Source of the DNA: CAMLJR01 sp964500675
GTDB lineage: Bacteria > Pseudomonadota > Gammaproteobacteria > Pseudomonadales > CAMLJR01
Length of the DNA: 64,000 nucleotides
NCBI GenBank assembly: GCA_964500675.1
Contig: CAZCNY010000001.1
Coordinates: 372,001 to 436,000, forward strand
Reading direction: 5' to 3'
Shown here: positions 34,171 through 43,241 of the stretch, piece by piece
Position numbering within the stretch: the stretch's first letter is position 1
Layout: every line of letters starts with the position of its first letter
Translations under genes and position numbers: made by a program
The notes under the pieces: model-generated
What the model saw: only the letters and a program-made list of their open reading frames with translations
Told to the model about the DNA's origin: nothing
Database searches by the model: none

Positions 34171-34324
34171 CTGCGTGGATATGCACCGGACAAATCCTGC
34201 TAATTAGAGCATAACTGCCGGGAAAATTCAGTTGGTAAAATGCAAAAAAGACGATGAATGCACGTCTAATTCCGGCCTTACCGCGGTTTTTCCCGCACAG
34301 AAAGCAAGGGTTAGCAAACACGGG

Positions 34325-34340
34325 ATTAACGAACGTTAAT
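34325..34340. promoter_or_regulatory. Inverted repeat upstream of the kor operon
   Basis: ATTAACG (34325-34331) and CGTTAAT (34334-34340) form a perfect 7-bp inverted repeat around AA, between the ligA remnant and the kor operon. It is AT-rich and unlike a terminator; operator use is possible. Confidence 0.4.
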
Positions 34341-34359
34341 GTTGGCGGCGGCGCCGGGA

Positions 34360-34480
34360 TCACGACTCGAGCTTGCGCAAATATTCGAGAAACGCTTGTT
34401 CATCGAAAATTTCAATACCGAGCGCTTCGGCATCGGCCAATTTGGAACCCGCCCCGGGGCCGACCTCAACAGCACAGCGA
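34360..34480 (-). pseudogene. Leftover C-terminal BRCT tail of an older ligA copy
   Basis: The minus frame reads VEVGPGAGSKLADAEALG, then IEIFDEQAFLEYLRKLES and a stop at 34360. The GSKLADAEALGI block is the typical second half of the BRCT domain at the end of NAD-dependent DNA ligases. Base composition matches the GC-richer host sequence, unlike the AT-rich BRCT ORF and ligA 3' half just upstream. There is no start codon or front half, so it is a relic. Confidence 0.65.
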
Positions 34481-34484
34481 TTGA

Positions 34485-34856
34485 TTATTTTGCGCTTGGC
34501 AACTCACCCGTTTCTATGAGCTTTATAAACTGTTGTTCAGTGAGAAATTGAACACCTTGAGACTCTGCTTTCTCGACTTTTTTGGGTCCGGGGTTATCAC
34601 CCCCGACCAGATAGTCGAGCTTTTTGGTCACAGACGTCATGACATTGAAACGATGATTGTGCGCCAGATTAGTTAGCTCTTCTCTTTTGCTAGAGCCAAA
34701 ACCTGTAAAACACACCTGCAGCCGATTATCCTTAGCTTTCTCTGTACGAAAGGAATAGATCAGCCTCCATGCCTCTGCGTCCGATAGTGCCGATATTTCT
34801 TCTAGGCTCATATCAGATTTAGACTTCAATATTATTGTCGGCTTTTCACTGGCCAC
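34485..34856 (-). CDS. Stand-alone BRCT-domain protein downstream of ligA
   Basis: A 123-residue protein from GTG 34856 (GAGGGAAAGGGA just upstream; a TTG 11 codons earlier is possible). After a short acidic helical part (MSLEEISALSDAEAWRLIYS) it carries one BRCT domain: LQVCFTGFGSSKREELTNLA, SVTKKLDYLVGGDNPGPKK and KVEKAESQGVQFLTEQQFI. BRCT modules bind DNA ends or partner proteins. It shares the AT-rich composition of the adjacent ligA 3' half, so both probably arrived together. Whether it assists the ligase is unknown; the gene pair is unusual. Confidence 0.75.
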   Translation of the reverse strand: MASEKPTIILKSKSDMSLEEISALSDAEAWRLIYSFRTEKAKDNRLQVCFTGFGSSKREELTNLAHNHRFNVMTSVTKKLDYLVGGDNPGPKKVEKAESQGVQFLTEQQFIKLIETGELPSAK

Positions 34857-34966
34857 TCCCTTTCCCTCACAACATAACAGCGCCTTCAACGCCCGTGCTG
34901 AAACTGCAACTCGGACTGCAGGACCACCTAATCATTGAAATTGGCTGCTCACCCACGGCGCAACCG

Positions 34967-37351
34967 TCAGTCTTTTATTTTCTGTAGCAACTCGTCTTGA
35001 GAGATAATTGGAACACCTAATTTTTCTGCTTTAGCTTTCTTGCTCCCTGGCTTATCCCCCATTACAAGAAAACTTGTTTTGGAGGATACATCACCTACAA
35101 CCGATCCTCCATTAGCTCGAATTAAATCCGCAAACTCCTCCCGACCGTAATCAGAAAGGACCCCGGTAATAACAAAGCTCAACCCTGTTAAAGGCCCTAA
35201 ATCTGAGGCCTCAGCCATATCCACTACGCTTTTTTGCGTCCAATGCACGCCAAACTCGAATAGTTGAGCCTCAAGAGCTTTTACATAACCCATGTGATCC
35301 TGATTTGAAAAATATTTGAGTAATTCATCTTTAAACTCATCACTTAGTATTGATGCTCCCTTCTGCGCCTTCAACGCTGCCAATCTTGAAAACCCGCCCA
35401 ACACATCAGCAGCCAACTCCTCAACCAATTTAAACTCTTTACCTATCGCTTCAGCTTTGATAGCACCAAGCTTTGGAATATTTAACCGCACAAGAATATC
35501 CGGAAGATTGATTTTTTCACGGAAGCGAAAATCTATATTTCCAGCTTCTTGAGGAGAAACCCCGGCGGACAGCAGGTTATCAACGACATCTGAATTATGT
35601 TTCTCGCTAAAAAATCTGTATATTTCGCCCGCAGAATCACTACCGACACCATCTACGAACATCAGCACTTCTGGATAAGCCTTCCGGATTTTCTCTAAAC
35701 TACCAAATACATCTGCCAATTTGCGCGATGTATCCTCCCCAACCTCGGGTATTCCTAACGCAAAAATTAACCTGTGCAGCTCTATAGATTTTTTATCTTG
35801 AATTGCTCTATGGAGCTTATTTGCAGAAACTTCCGCAAAGCCTTCTAAAGACAACAAATCAGAAACCGCCAAATTAAAAATATCTGCAGGAGATTTGACA
35901 AACCCCACAGCAACAAGCTGCAAAATATTTTTTTCTCCCAGGCCCTCTATATCAAATGCCTTTCGTGAAACAAAATGCATGAGCGACTGCTCCAATTGCG
36001 CCCTACAGCTAAGCCGCCCGACACATCTCTCTGTTGTTTGGATTATTGTGTGCGTTATAGTTTTGAGCTTTTTTTCTTTCTGAACTCGCTCCACTTTTGA
36101 TCCGCACACAGGACACTGCGTCGGAAACACGATCGGACGCGCATCATGCGGCCGCTTTTCCGCTACGACTTGCACGATTTGTGGAATCACATCGCCCGCG
36201 CGGCGCACGATCACGCTGTCGCCGATGCGCACGCCGAGGCGTTCGATTTCGTCGCGATTGTGCAGCGTCGCATTGCTGACGGTGACACCACCGACGAAGA
36301 CGGGTTTCAATCGCGCAACCGGTGTAATCGCCCCGGTGCGACCGACTTGAAACTCGACATCGAGCAACTCGGTGGTCTGTTCCTGCGCGGGATATTTATG
36401 CGCAACCGCCCAGCGCGGTTCGCGCGAACGAAACCCCAATTGCCGCTGTTGCAAAAATTGATCGACTTTATAAACGACACCATCAATATCGAATGGCAGC
36501 GCGTCGCGGCGTGCGCCCACAGCCCGATAAAACTCGACCAACCCATTGGGCCCAACCGCAACTGTGCGCATTTCGAATACAGGAAAATTCAGTTCGCGCA
36601 ATTTATCGAGCAACTCGGCGTGCGTTGTACCCGCATCGAAGCCGGCTACTTCGCCGATACCATAGGCATAGAACGACAGCGGCCGCTGCGCGGTAACTTG
36701 CGAATCGAGCTGGCGCAAAAAACCCGATGCGGCATTGCGCGGGTTGACGAACACTTTGCCGCCCGTTACGCGCTGGTGTTCATTCATGCGTTCGAAATCG
36801 GCGCGGCGCATCAGAATTTCGCCGCGCACTTCGAGCACGGGAATGTCTTGTTTGAGCCGCAAGGGTATAGAGCGAATCGTGCGCACATTCGGCGTGACAT
36901 CTTCGCCAACTTCGCCATTGCCGCGCGTGGCCGCTTGCACCAGCACGCCGCGCTCGTAGCGCAAATTGATCGCGAGACCGTCGAACTTCACTTCCGCGGA
37001 ATATTGCACCGGGGGACCGCTTGCATCGAGTTCGAGTTCGCGGCGAATACGCGCGTCGAAATTGAACACAGCATCTTCGCTAGTGTCGGTCTCGGTGAGA
37101 ATCGAGAGCATCGGCACCGCGTGGCGCACCGGCGGCAGATCGGATCGCGGCGGTGCGCCAACGCGTTGCGAAGGTGAATCGAGCGTCACGAGTTCGGGAT
37201 GCTGCGCCTCGATTTGCAGCAATTCCTGCATCAGGCGATCGTACTCAGCATCCGGGATCGACGGCTCGTCGAGCACGTAGTAGCGGTAATTGTGCGTGTC
37301 GATAATGTCGCGCAATTCGCGCAGGCGTTTGGCGACAGCATCTTTGTTCAT
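34967..37351 (-). CDS. ligA: NAD-dependent DNA ligase LigA (probably mosaic)
   Basis: A 794-residue NAD+-dependent ligase that seals nicks in replication and repair. Order: domain Ia (TLDSPSQRVGAPP), adenylation domain with lysine motif SAEVKFDGLAINLRYERG, OB fold (GRTGAITPVARLKPV, NATLHN), a zinc finger (CPVCG, RCVGRLSCRAQ), helix-hairpin-helix units (FDIEGLG, ALGIPEVGEDT), a second HhH-like segment (LNIPKLGAIKAEAIGKEF) and a C-terminal BRCT (FVITGVLSDYGREEF). The length matches the extended ligases of pseudomonads (about 790). From about 36090 down to 34967 the DNA becomes clearly AT-rich relative to the 5' half, and a leftover BRCT tail lies beyond, which suggests allele replacement by recombination. 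Confidence 0.93.
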   Translation of the reverse strand: MNKDAVAKRLRELRDIIDTHNYRYYVLDEPSIPDAEYDRLMQELLQIEAQHPELVTLDSPSQRVGAPPRSDLPPVRHAVPMLSILTETDTSEDAVFNFDARIRRELELDASGPPVQYSAEVKFDGLAINLRYERGVLVQAATRGNGEVGEDVTPNVRTIRSIPLRLKQDIPVLEVRGEILMRRADFERMNEHQRVTGGKVFVNPRNAASGFLRQLDSQVTAQRPLSFYAYGIGEVAGFDAGTTHAELLDKLRELNFPVFEMRTVAVGPNGLVEFYRAVGARRDALPFDIDGVVYKVDQFLQQRQLGFRSREPRWAVAHKYPAQEQTTELLDVEFQVGRTGAITPVARLKPVFVGGVTVSNATLHNRDEIERLGVRIGDSVIVRRAGDVIPQIVQVVAEKRPHDARPIVFPTQCPVCGSKVERVQKEKKLKTITHTIIQTTERCVGRLSCRAQLEQSLMHFVSRKAFDIEGLGEKNILQLVAVGFVKSPADIFNLAVSDLLSLEGFAEVSANKLHRAIQDKKSIELHRLIFALGIPEVGEDTSRKLADVFGSLEKIRKAYPEVLMFVDGVGSDSAGEIYRFFSEKHNSDVVDNLLSAGVSPQEAGNIDFRFREKINLPDILVRLNIPKLGAIKAEAIGKEFKLVEELAADVLGGFSRLAALKAQKGASILSDEFKDELLKYFSNQDHMGYVKALEAQLFEFGVHWTQKSVVDMAEASDLGPLTGLSFVITGVLSDYGREEFADLIRANGGSVVGDVSSKTSFLVMGDKPGSKKAKAEKLGVPIISQDELLQKIKD

Positions 37352-37398
37352 GCATAGACGCTCATGAGGCGGGAATTACTGTCGTTCATGAAGCGGAT

Positions 37399-38466
37399 TT
37401 ATAATTGAAGCGTGAGCTGTTTGCGCTCGAAATCGCGGATGCGCTGACGGCAATGCTCGATGGTTTGCGCCGTCATCACCGAGTGCGCATCGTCGCGCAA
37501 CTCCGCATGCAAATGGCGCACGAGCACCTGCGCGGTTTCGATCATGTAGTTAAACGCCGTCACGGGTTGCTCGGGGCCGGGCAGCGACAGAAAAAAACTC
37601 ACGCCGGGCGTGCTGAAGTTATCGATGGCATCGAGATCGAAGCTGCCGGGCTCGACCAGATTGGCGACACTGAATTGAATCGCACCTTTGGCGTTGGCCT
37701 TTTCGTAGCGATGAAAAATATTTTTCTTGCCGAAGCGTAAATCGCACGCGAGTAGCAGCTGCAACAAATCGGGGCCTTTAAAACCCTGAGGATCTTTGCT
37801 CAGCACATTGACGATGAGCACTTCCTGCGGCTCTGTCGCTTCCGGCTTGGGCTCAGCGACGACGAGACTATCTTTGCGCGCAAAGAAATTACGCACGCGC
37901 TTTTCGGCCGCCATGAAGATCGGCTGTTCATCCTCTTCGCGCTCAAACTCATCATCAAACAAGCCGGGCGCTTCGTATGCGGACCCGGGTTGTGCAGGCA
38001 GCGATGCGGGCTCCGGCAACTCGGGCTCAATCGCCGTAAACGGCGCCCGCGATTCATCCGCCCCCACTTCGTCTCTGATATCCGCTATGGATTCGTCGAA
38101 TGGCTCGGCTACCGCTCGATACGGCGCGGGCGCCGGCTCTTTGGCGATAGGGTCCACCGCAACCGGCTCGATACCAATTGGTTCGATCAAGAGGGGTACC
38201 GCTTGTTTCGCGTATAAAGATTGCTGCAAACGCAAATCTTCACGGCGCTTGCCGATCACGCGCGCGCCGCCGTTAGGCAACTCCGGATTGGTGGTTCCGC
38301 CGCCGGGTTCGGCAATGGGCGGCGATTGCTGGAAAACCTGTTTGGAAAGCGAAACACGGATGCGATTGCTGCGTTCGTTGCGCACACGGCGATAGCCGTC
38401 GAGGAAAACTGCGACGATCAGCAGAACCCCGACGATAATCGTCCACTCTCTTACGCTGAACTCCAT
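37399..38466 (-). CDS. zipA: Cell division protein ZipA
   Basis: A 355-residue inner-membrane divisome protein. It has a single N-terminal membrane helix (TIIVGVLLIVAVFLDGY, residues 8-25), a long Pro/Glu/Ala-rich linker (about 60-210) and the C-terminal FtsZ-binding domain (EVLIVNVLSKDPQGFKGPDL, SVANLVEPGSFDLDAI, TPGVSFFLSLPGP). ZipA anchors FtsZ at the septum. Its position between smc and ligA is the conserved gammaproteobacterial order. ATG 38466 begins right before the membrane helix, as expected. LigA starts 47 bases downstream. Confidence 0.95.
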   Translation of the reverse strand: MEFSVREWTIIVGVLLIVAVFLDGYRRVRNERSNRIRVSLSKQVFQQSPPIAEPGGGTTNPELPNGGARVIGKRREDLRLQQSLYAKQAVPLLIEPIGIEPVAVDPIAKEPAPAPYRAVAEPFDESIADIRDEVGADESRAPFTAIEPELPEPASLPAQPGSAYEAPGLFDDEFEREEDEQPIFMAAEKRVRNFFARKDSLVVAEPKPEATEPQEVLIVNVLSKDPQGFKGPDLLQLLLACDLRFGKKNIFHRYEKANAKGAIQFSVANLVEPGSFDLDAIDNFSTPGVSFFLSLPGPEQPVTAFNYMIETAQVLVRHLHAELRDDAHSVMTAQTIEHCRQRIRDFERKQLTLQL

Positions 38467-38626
38467 AGCAGTGCGATGTCCCCCACCGTAACGGCTTTTT
38501 ACTGGGTTTATATTTACTGGCCTGGGTTGCAGAAATCATGGGTAGCGCGACGCATTATTGTTCCATGCGCGCACGCAAATTTCTAGGACCCATCGCAAAA
38601 TTAGCGAATGCAATTTTGAAATAGTT

Positions 38627-38656
38627 TTGCGCGCGCCAGTTTTGCGCGCGCTCTAG
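38627..38656. repeat. Two tandem 15-bp units between zipA and smc
   Basis: AGTTTTGCGCGCGC occurs twice in tandem with a one-base joint in the 198-bp space downstream of smc. No terminator-like hairpin with T-run was identified, and no function is suggested. Confidence 0.45.
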
Positions 38657-38664
38657 CGCAGGCG

Positions 38665-41600
38665 TTAAGACGCCGCCATCTCTGCGGCTTCTTCGATATC
38701 CACCGTAACCAAACGCGACACACCCGGCTCGTGCATCGTCACCCCCATCAGTTGCTCGGCCATTTCCATCGCGATTTTATTGTGTGTGATGTAAATGAAC
38801 TGTACGTGCTGCGACATCTCTTTCACCATGCGCGCGTAGCGGCCGACGTTGACATCGTCGAGCGGCGCATCGACTTCGTCGAGCATACAGAACGGAGCGG
38901 GGTTCAAGCGGAAAATCGAGAACACGAGCGCAATCGCGGTCAGCGCTTTTTCACCGCCCGACAGCAGATGAATCGTGCTGTTACGCTTTCCGGGCGGGCG
39001 CGCCATGATGGTGATGCCGGTATCGAGCAGATCGTCGCCCGTCATTTCGAGATAGGCGTGACCGCCGCCGAACACGCGCGGGAACAATTCGCCGAGCCCC
39101 TGATTGACCTGATCGAACGTCGCCTGGAAACGCGCGCGCGTTTCCTTATCGATGCGGCGAATCGCATTTTCCAGTGTATTCAACGCTTCGACGAGATCGT
39201 TGTTCTGCGCGTCGAGATAATGTTTACGCTCGGACTGCACCTTGTATTCATCGATCGCCGCGAGGTTGATCGGCCCCAGGCGCTGAATTTTGCGCCCCAC
39301 CGATTCGAATTGCTCGATCCACTCGGCCTCGCTGGCTCCTTCGGGCAAATTCGCGAGCACGGCGTCGAGGTCGAATTGACTTTCGATCAGTTGCTCTTGC
39401 AGCGTGCGGCGGCGCACCGCCAAACCCTGCGCATCGAGACGAATTTTTTCCAGCTCAGAGCGCACTTCCTGCGCGCGCTGCTCAATTGAATGCCGCGACT
39501 GCTCGGCCTGACGCAATTCGTGCTCGATCGCATCGAGCTCGCGCCGCGCCTCACCCAATTCGGTTTCAACCGCGAGGCGCTTTTCGAGCAGCGCTTCGAG
39601 TTCGATTTTTTGCTCGGCCACCGGCTCTTCCGAAATCGCGATTTCCTCTTTGAGCACAGCTTGGCGCTCTTCCAGTTGCACGACCTGATTTTGCGTGCGC
39701 TCGATGCCCGATGCGGTGGAGTCCAGCTGCGAACGCAGCGTTTGTTCGCGCATCGCCAATTGATGCGAGCGGTCCTGATCGCTGCGCGCCTGTTGACGCG
39801 CGTTGTCGAGGCGTTGGCGGTTGGCATCGCGCGCGCTCAACATTTCCTCGCGCGCAATCGAGTCGGCCTGCATGCTGTCGATGGCGGTTTGCAACAGCAG
39901 ACGCGCTTCGCCGAGATTTTCTTCCTCGATGGCGAATTGTTCGCGCGCTTCGTCGATTTCTCGATTGAGTCGGTCGCGGCGCTGCGCGGTCTGTTCGATG
40001 CGCACCTGCTTGGCGCTGAGCTCGGAGCGCAGCTCGCCGTGACGACGGTTGATCTGCTGCAATTCGCGCTGCGATTCGTCGCGCTGTTGTTCATCGCGAC
40101 GCAATTGCTCGCGCGTTTTCGCGAGCTGCGCAGCGAGCGCTTCGATACGCCCGGACTCCGCTTCGATCGCGGGAATTAACTCGCTCAATTCCTGCTGACG
40201 CGCGAGCACGCCGCTTTGCGCGTCATCGCCGCGCGCAACGCGCAACCAGTTCGGACCGAACCACAAACCGTCGCGCGTGACCACCGACTCGTGCGCGGCC
40301 AACTCGCTGCGCATCGCGAGCGCGGCATCGATCGAGTCGGCGCAATAAATTCCAGCAAGCAAACCGGCCGCGCTGTCGCCGCTGACTTGGCTGCTCAAGC
40401 TCACGCGCGCCGACACGTTCGCGATCGCATTAACATTGCGATTATCAAGCAGTGTGAGGCGGCCTTTGCTCAATTTCGCCGCATCGTTGGCGAGCGTATC
40501 GAAACTATCGACACACACCGCCTGCAATTGCTCGCCGAGCACGGTTTCGACCGCTTTTTGCCAATCGCCGCCAACTTGCAAGCGTTCAGCCAGACGCGAG
40601 TTGCCGGCAAGATTGTGCTGTTTCAACCACTCGTTGACGACACCGCCCTGCTGCCCCAAGGCCGCTTGTTGCAAGGCTTCGAGCGAAGCGCGACGGCCGC
40701 GCCTGCTCTGCACGTCGCTGCGCACGCGGTCGAGTTCAGCGCTGTCGCGTTGAATCGCATCGCGCTGCTGCTCGATTTTCGCGAGCGCGGCATCGACGGC
40801 GTGCTGCTTTTCTTGGACTTGCAATTCGAGTTCCGCGAGCTGCTCGTTGAGTAACTCGACTTCGTCGTCACCGCCTTCAATACCGAGGCTTTGTTTTTCG
40901 ATTTCGAGTTTGGCAACACGCTCCTGAAAGCGACGCAGTGCCTGTTCGAGATGTTGAATGCGCGATTGCTGCACTTCGGCTTGTTGGCGCGGCGCCGCGG
41001 CGCGCTGGTTGAAATCGTCCCATTGCTGCTGCCATTCCTGCATGGCCTGCTCGGCTTCGAGCAATTTCGCCGCTGACTCCTCCGCGCTCGCTGCGCTGAG
41101 TTCGAGTTCCGGCTGAATCGTTTCAAGTTCCGCGCGCCAACTGTTTTGTTTTTCCGCATCCGTTTGCAAATGCTCGCGCGCCTCGGCGAGATTGCGCTCG
41201 GCGCGCAAAAGATCGTCGCGCAATTGCCGCGCGCGCTCGTGCTGGTGATGAATCGTCTGCTCAGCGCGCGCGATTTCGGTACCGAGCGCGTAATAGCGGC
41301 CCTGCACTTCGTTGAAACAATCGTTGAGTTCGCTGTGGCCGTCGCGATGTTTTTCGATCGCGGCGTCGATTGCACGCTGCTCGGCAATAACAGCTTCGAG
41401 ACGCACTTCGAGCGCAGCGATATCGCGCTCGCGCTGTTGCACTTCGCCGTCGAGATGACGCCACTGCAACGCCTGCAATTGCGCCTTGAGCAAGCGCTCT
41501 TCTTTTTTCAATTCGGTGTAGCGTTCGGCCGCTTGCGCCTGGCGCTGCAAATGCTGCAATTGGCGCTCAAGTTCATCGCGCAAATCGGTAAGACGTTCGA

Positions 41601-42171
41601 GGTTTTCCTGCGTGCGGCGCATGCGGTTTTCGGTTTCGCGGCGGCGCTCTTTGTATTTTGAAATACCGGCGGCTTCTTCAATAAAAATGCGCAGCTCATC
41701 GGGCTTGGCTTCGATCAATTTCGAAATCATGCCCTGCTCGATAATGGCGTAACTGCGCGGACCCAGACCCGTGCCGAGGAAAATATCGGTGATGTCGCGG
41801 CGCCGGCATTTCTGGCCGTTGAGGTAGTAATCCGACAGCGCATCGCGCGTCACTTTGCGTTTGATCGAAATCTCCGAGAATGCTGCGTACTCGCCGCCGA
41901 GACTACCATCGCTGTTGTCGAACACGAGTTCGATCGAGGCCAGGCCGGTCGGTTTGCGATTCACCGAGCCATTGAAGATGACATCGGTCATCGACTCGCC
42001 GCGTAGGTTTTTGGCCGAGCTTTCGCCCATCACCCAGCGCACGGCATCGATAACATTCGACTTACCGCAGCCATTGGGGCCGACAATGGCGGCGAGATTG
42101 CTCGGAAAACTGACCGTGGTCGGATCGACGAACGATTTAAAGCCCGCCAACTTGATACATTTCAATCGCAT
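38665..42171 (-). CDS. smc: Chromosome segregation ATPase SMC
   Basis: A 1168-residue structural-maintenance-of-chromosomes protein. N-terminal Walker A is GPNGCGKSNVIDAVRW (about 32-47), then two long coiled-coil arms (Gln/Glu/Arg-rich, about 170-500 and 650-1000) around a hinge (AVCVDSFDTLANDAAKLSKG region), and C-terminal signature LLSGGEKALTAIAL with Walker B FCMLDEVDAPLDD. The dimer with ScpA/ScpB condenses and separates chromosomes. The length is normal. It lies upstream of zipA-ligA as in Pseudomonas. Strong base-composition bias of the coiled coils creates long false frames on the opposite strand. Confidence 0.97.
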   Translation of the reverse strand: MRLKCIKLAGFKSFVDPTTVSFPSNLAAIVGPNGCGKSNVIDAVRWVMGESSAKNLRGESMTDVIFNGSVNRKPTGLASIELVFDNSDGSLGGEYAAFSEISIKRKVTRDALSDYYLNGQKCRRRDITDIFLGTGLGPRSYAIIEQGMISKLIEAKPDELRIFIEEAAGISKYKERRRETENRMRRTQENLERLTDLRDELERQLQHLQRQAQAAERYTELKKEERLLKAQLQALQWRHLDGEVQQRERDIAALEVRLEAVIAEQRAIDAAIEKHRDGHSELNDCFNEVQGRYYALGTEIARAEQTIHHQHERARQLRDDLLRAERNLAEAREHLQTDAEKQNSWRAELETIQPELELSAASAEESAAKLLEAEQAMQEWQQQWDDFNQRAAAPRQQAEVQQSRIQHLEQALRRFQERVAKLEIEKQSLGIEGGDDEVELLNEQLAELELQVQEKQHAVDAALAKIEQQRDAIQRDSAELDRVRSDVQSRRGRRASLEALQQAALGQQGGVVNEWLKQHNLAGNSRLAERLQVGGDWQKAVETVLGEQLQAVCVDSFDTLANDAAKLSKGRLTLLDNRNVNAIANVSARVSLSSQVSGDSAAGLLAGIYCADSIDAALAMRSELAAHESVVTRDGLWFGPNWLRVARGDDAQSGVLARQQELSELIPAIEAESGRIEALAAQLAKTREQLRRDEQQRDESQRELQQINRRHGELRSELSAKQVRIEQTAQRRDRLNREIDEAREQFAIEEENLGEARLLLQTAIDSMQADSIAREEMLSARDANRQRLDNARQQARSDQDRSHQLAMREQTLRSQLDSTASGIERTQNQVVQLEERQAVLKEEIAISEEPVAEQKIELEALLEKRLAVETELGEARRELDAIEHELRQAEQSRHSIEQRAQEVRSELEKIRLDAQGLAVRRRTLQEQLIESQFDLDAVLANLPEGASEAEWIEQFESVGRKIQRLGPINLAAIDEYKVQSERKHYLDAQNNDLVEALNTLENAIRRIDKETRARFQATFDQVNQGLGELFPRVFGGGHAYLEMTGDDLLDTGITIMARPPGKRNSTIHLLSGGEKALTAIALVFSIFRLNPAPFCMLDEVDAPLDDVNVGRYARMVKEMSQHVQFIYITHNKIAMEMAEQLMGVTMHEPGVSRLVTVDIEEAAEMAAS

Positions 42172-42345
42172 AACGCTTTAGAAACCTAGATTAAGTTTTT
42201 GATTTTATTGTTTTAAAGGGGGAGGGTTAAGAGCTTTTCGAGAAGCCCGTCGACACTGGCGGCGTAGTGTATCGGTTTTGCGGTGAGGAGACTACTTTGC
42301 GGTGAGGCCACCATGCCCCGATAGGAGCCTGCCGTACGAGCGCGG

Positions 42346-43050
42346 CTATGCCGTGATCGCGCGTCGGCAAAACTCCCAGATGTCGTTTGCGAGCCGCGCT
42401 GCCGACGCTTGATCGGGTTGCGCATTTTCCGATGCCAGCAGCTCGCTGTGAACGGTGGTTGAAACAACGTTGTACACCAGAACAGCCAAACGCTGGGGAT
42501 CGTCCTTGCGCACGACACCAGCCGCCATGCCAGCGGCTAGCTCTTGTTCAATCAGCGCGATGAGCGGACGCAGAGCCACCTGCAAATCATGCGGCCGGGA
42601 CTCCGCCAAGCGCAGGTGCTCGCGGCTAAGCGCCGCGCCGCGGCGATTACTCTGTACCACGCCCGCCGCAGGCTGCATGCCCTTACCGAGCACGATATAC
42701 GTAAGAATGAGCTTCAGCCGCTCCATCGGATCGGTCAACTTCACAATCAGCTCGCCGAAGAACTGCGTCGCCATCCGAATCGTCTGCTCGAAAACGGCGA
42801 GCACCAAATCGTCCTTACCCTCGAAACGCTCGTAGAACGCGCGTCGGGAAAGCGCGGTTTTATTGAGCACCGCGCGGATCGTCAGCCCTTCTAAGCCTTC
42901 ATCCTCGAGTAAATCGTAGGCGGCTTCGACGATCTTGCGGCTGCGCTCAAGGATTTGGTCGCGACCGCTTTCGAGTACGCGCTGCGCCGAGCGCTCCTCC
43001 CAATGCGCGGGAGTGTCGGTCATTACCGTTGCAGAATTCGAATCGGACAT
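42346..43050 (-). CDS. TetR/AcrR-family regulator divergent from ferredoxin/P450
   Basis: A 234-residue TetR-type regulator. The HTH lies at about residues 35-80 (IVEAAYDLLEDEGLEGLTIR, AVLNKTALSRRAFYERFEGK). A 30-residue polar N-terminal extension precedes it; an internal ATG at codon 10 is an alternative start. The gene diverges from the 2Fe-2S ferredoxin and P450 genes, with symmetric operator-like sequences in the 191-bp space, so it probably represses them until a P450 substrate is present. It lies just beyond smc and marks the edge of an accessory insert. Confidence 0.87.
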   Translation of the reverse strand: MSDSNSATVMTDTPAHWEERSAQRVLESGRDQILERSRKIVEAAYDLLEDEGLEGLTIRAVLNKTALSRRAFYERFEGKDDLVLAVFEQTIRMATQFFGELIVKLTDPMERLKLILTYIVLGKGMQPAAGVVQSNRRGAALSREHLRLAESRPHDLQVALRPLIALIEQELAAGMAAGVVRKDDPQRLAVLVYNVVSTTVHSELLASENAQPDQASAARLANDIWEFCRRAITA

Positions 43051-43115
43051 GGGAGACAGATTGCATTGAGTCCAGTTGGCTGAGAACTATGTTTCCTTAT
43101 TACGCTTTTAAAATC

Positions 43116-43125
43116 GACACATGTC
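43116..43125 (-). promoter_or_regulatory. Operator/promoter element facing the TetR gene
   Basis: GACACATGTC is a palindrome-like site (arms GACA/TGTC) overlapping a minus-strand TTGACA (43127-43122). A related site, GACATACGTGTC, occupies the plus-strand promoter 37 bp away, so one regulator may control both directions. A TGAGAAC half-site also occurs at 43081-43087. Confidence 0.45.
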
Positions 43126-43159
43126 AACTCCCCCTTGCGCGCGGATGCCTCTATTTCCA

Positions 43160-43188
43160 TTGACATACGTGTCGCTATCGTTTTAAAT
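43160..43188 (+). promoter_or_regulatory. Predicted promoter of the ferredoxin/P450 unit
   Basis: TTGACA (43160-43165), 17 bases, TTAAAT (43183-43188). The dyad GACATACGTGTC (43162-43173) overlaps the -35 box. The start codon of the ferredoxin gene is 53 bases downstream, behind GAGGAAA. Confidence 0.55.
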
Positions 43189-43191
43189 ATT

Positions 43192-43208
43192 TGAGAACAA
43201 AGTTCTCA
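43192..43208. promoter_or_regulatory. Perfect inverted repeat downstream of the ferredoxin/P450 -10 box
   Basis: TGAGAAC (43192-43198), AAA, GTTCTCA (43202-43208). Its place at the expected transcription start makes it a strong repressor-site candidate for the divergent TetR protein. Confidence 0.6.
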
Positions 43209-43241
43209 CCCTGACTGTATTGCCCCCCGAGGAAAGTTTTC

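Noticed and set aside
36146..37177. A 343-codon plus-strand frame over ligA
   Set aside because: Antisense shadow of the conserved ligase 5' half; it stops where the codon bias of ligA changes.
34967..37351. The 794-residue length and extra HhH-like segment of LigA as a novelty in itself
   Set aside because: Pseudomonad ligases of about this length with an extended C-terminal half are known; only the composition step and the leftover BRCT tail are unusual.
39490..40179. Open plus-strand frames over smc
   Set aside because: Leu/Phe/Arg-rich reverse frames of coiled-coil coding sequence without start signals or domains.
42213..42345. Stretch after the TetR gene and before smc, inspected for a terminator or small gene
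   Set aside because: Only weak pairing around GAGCTTTTCGAGAAGC; no T-run and no credible frame.
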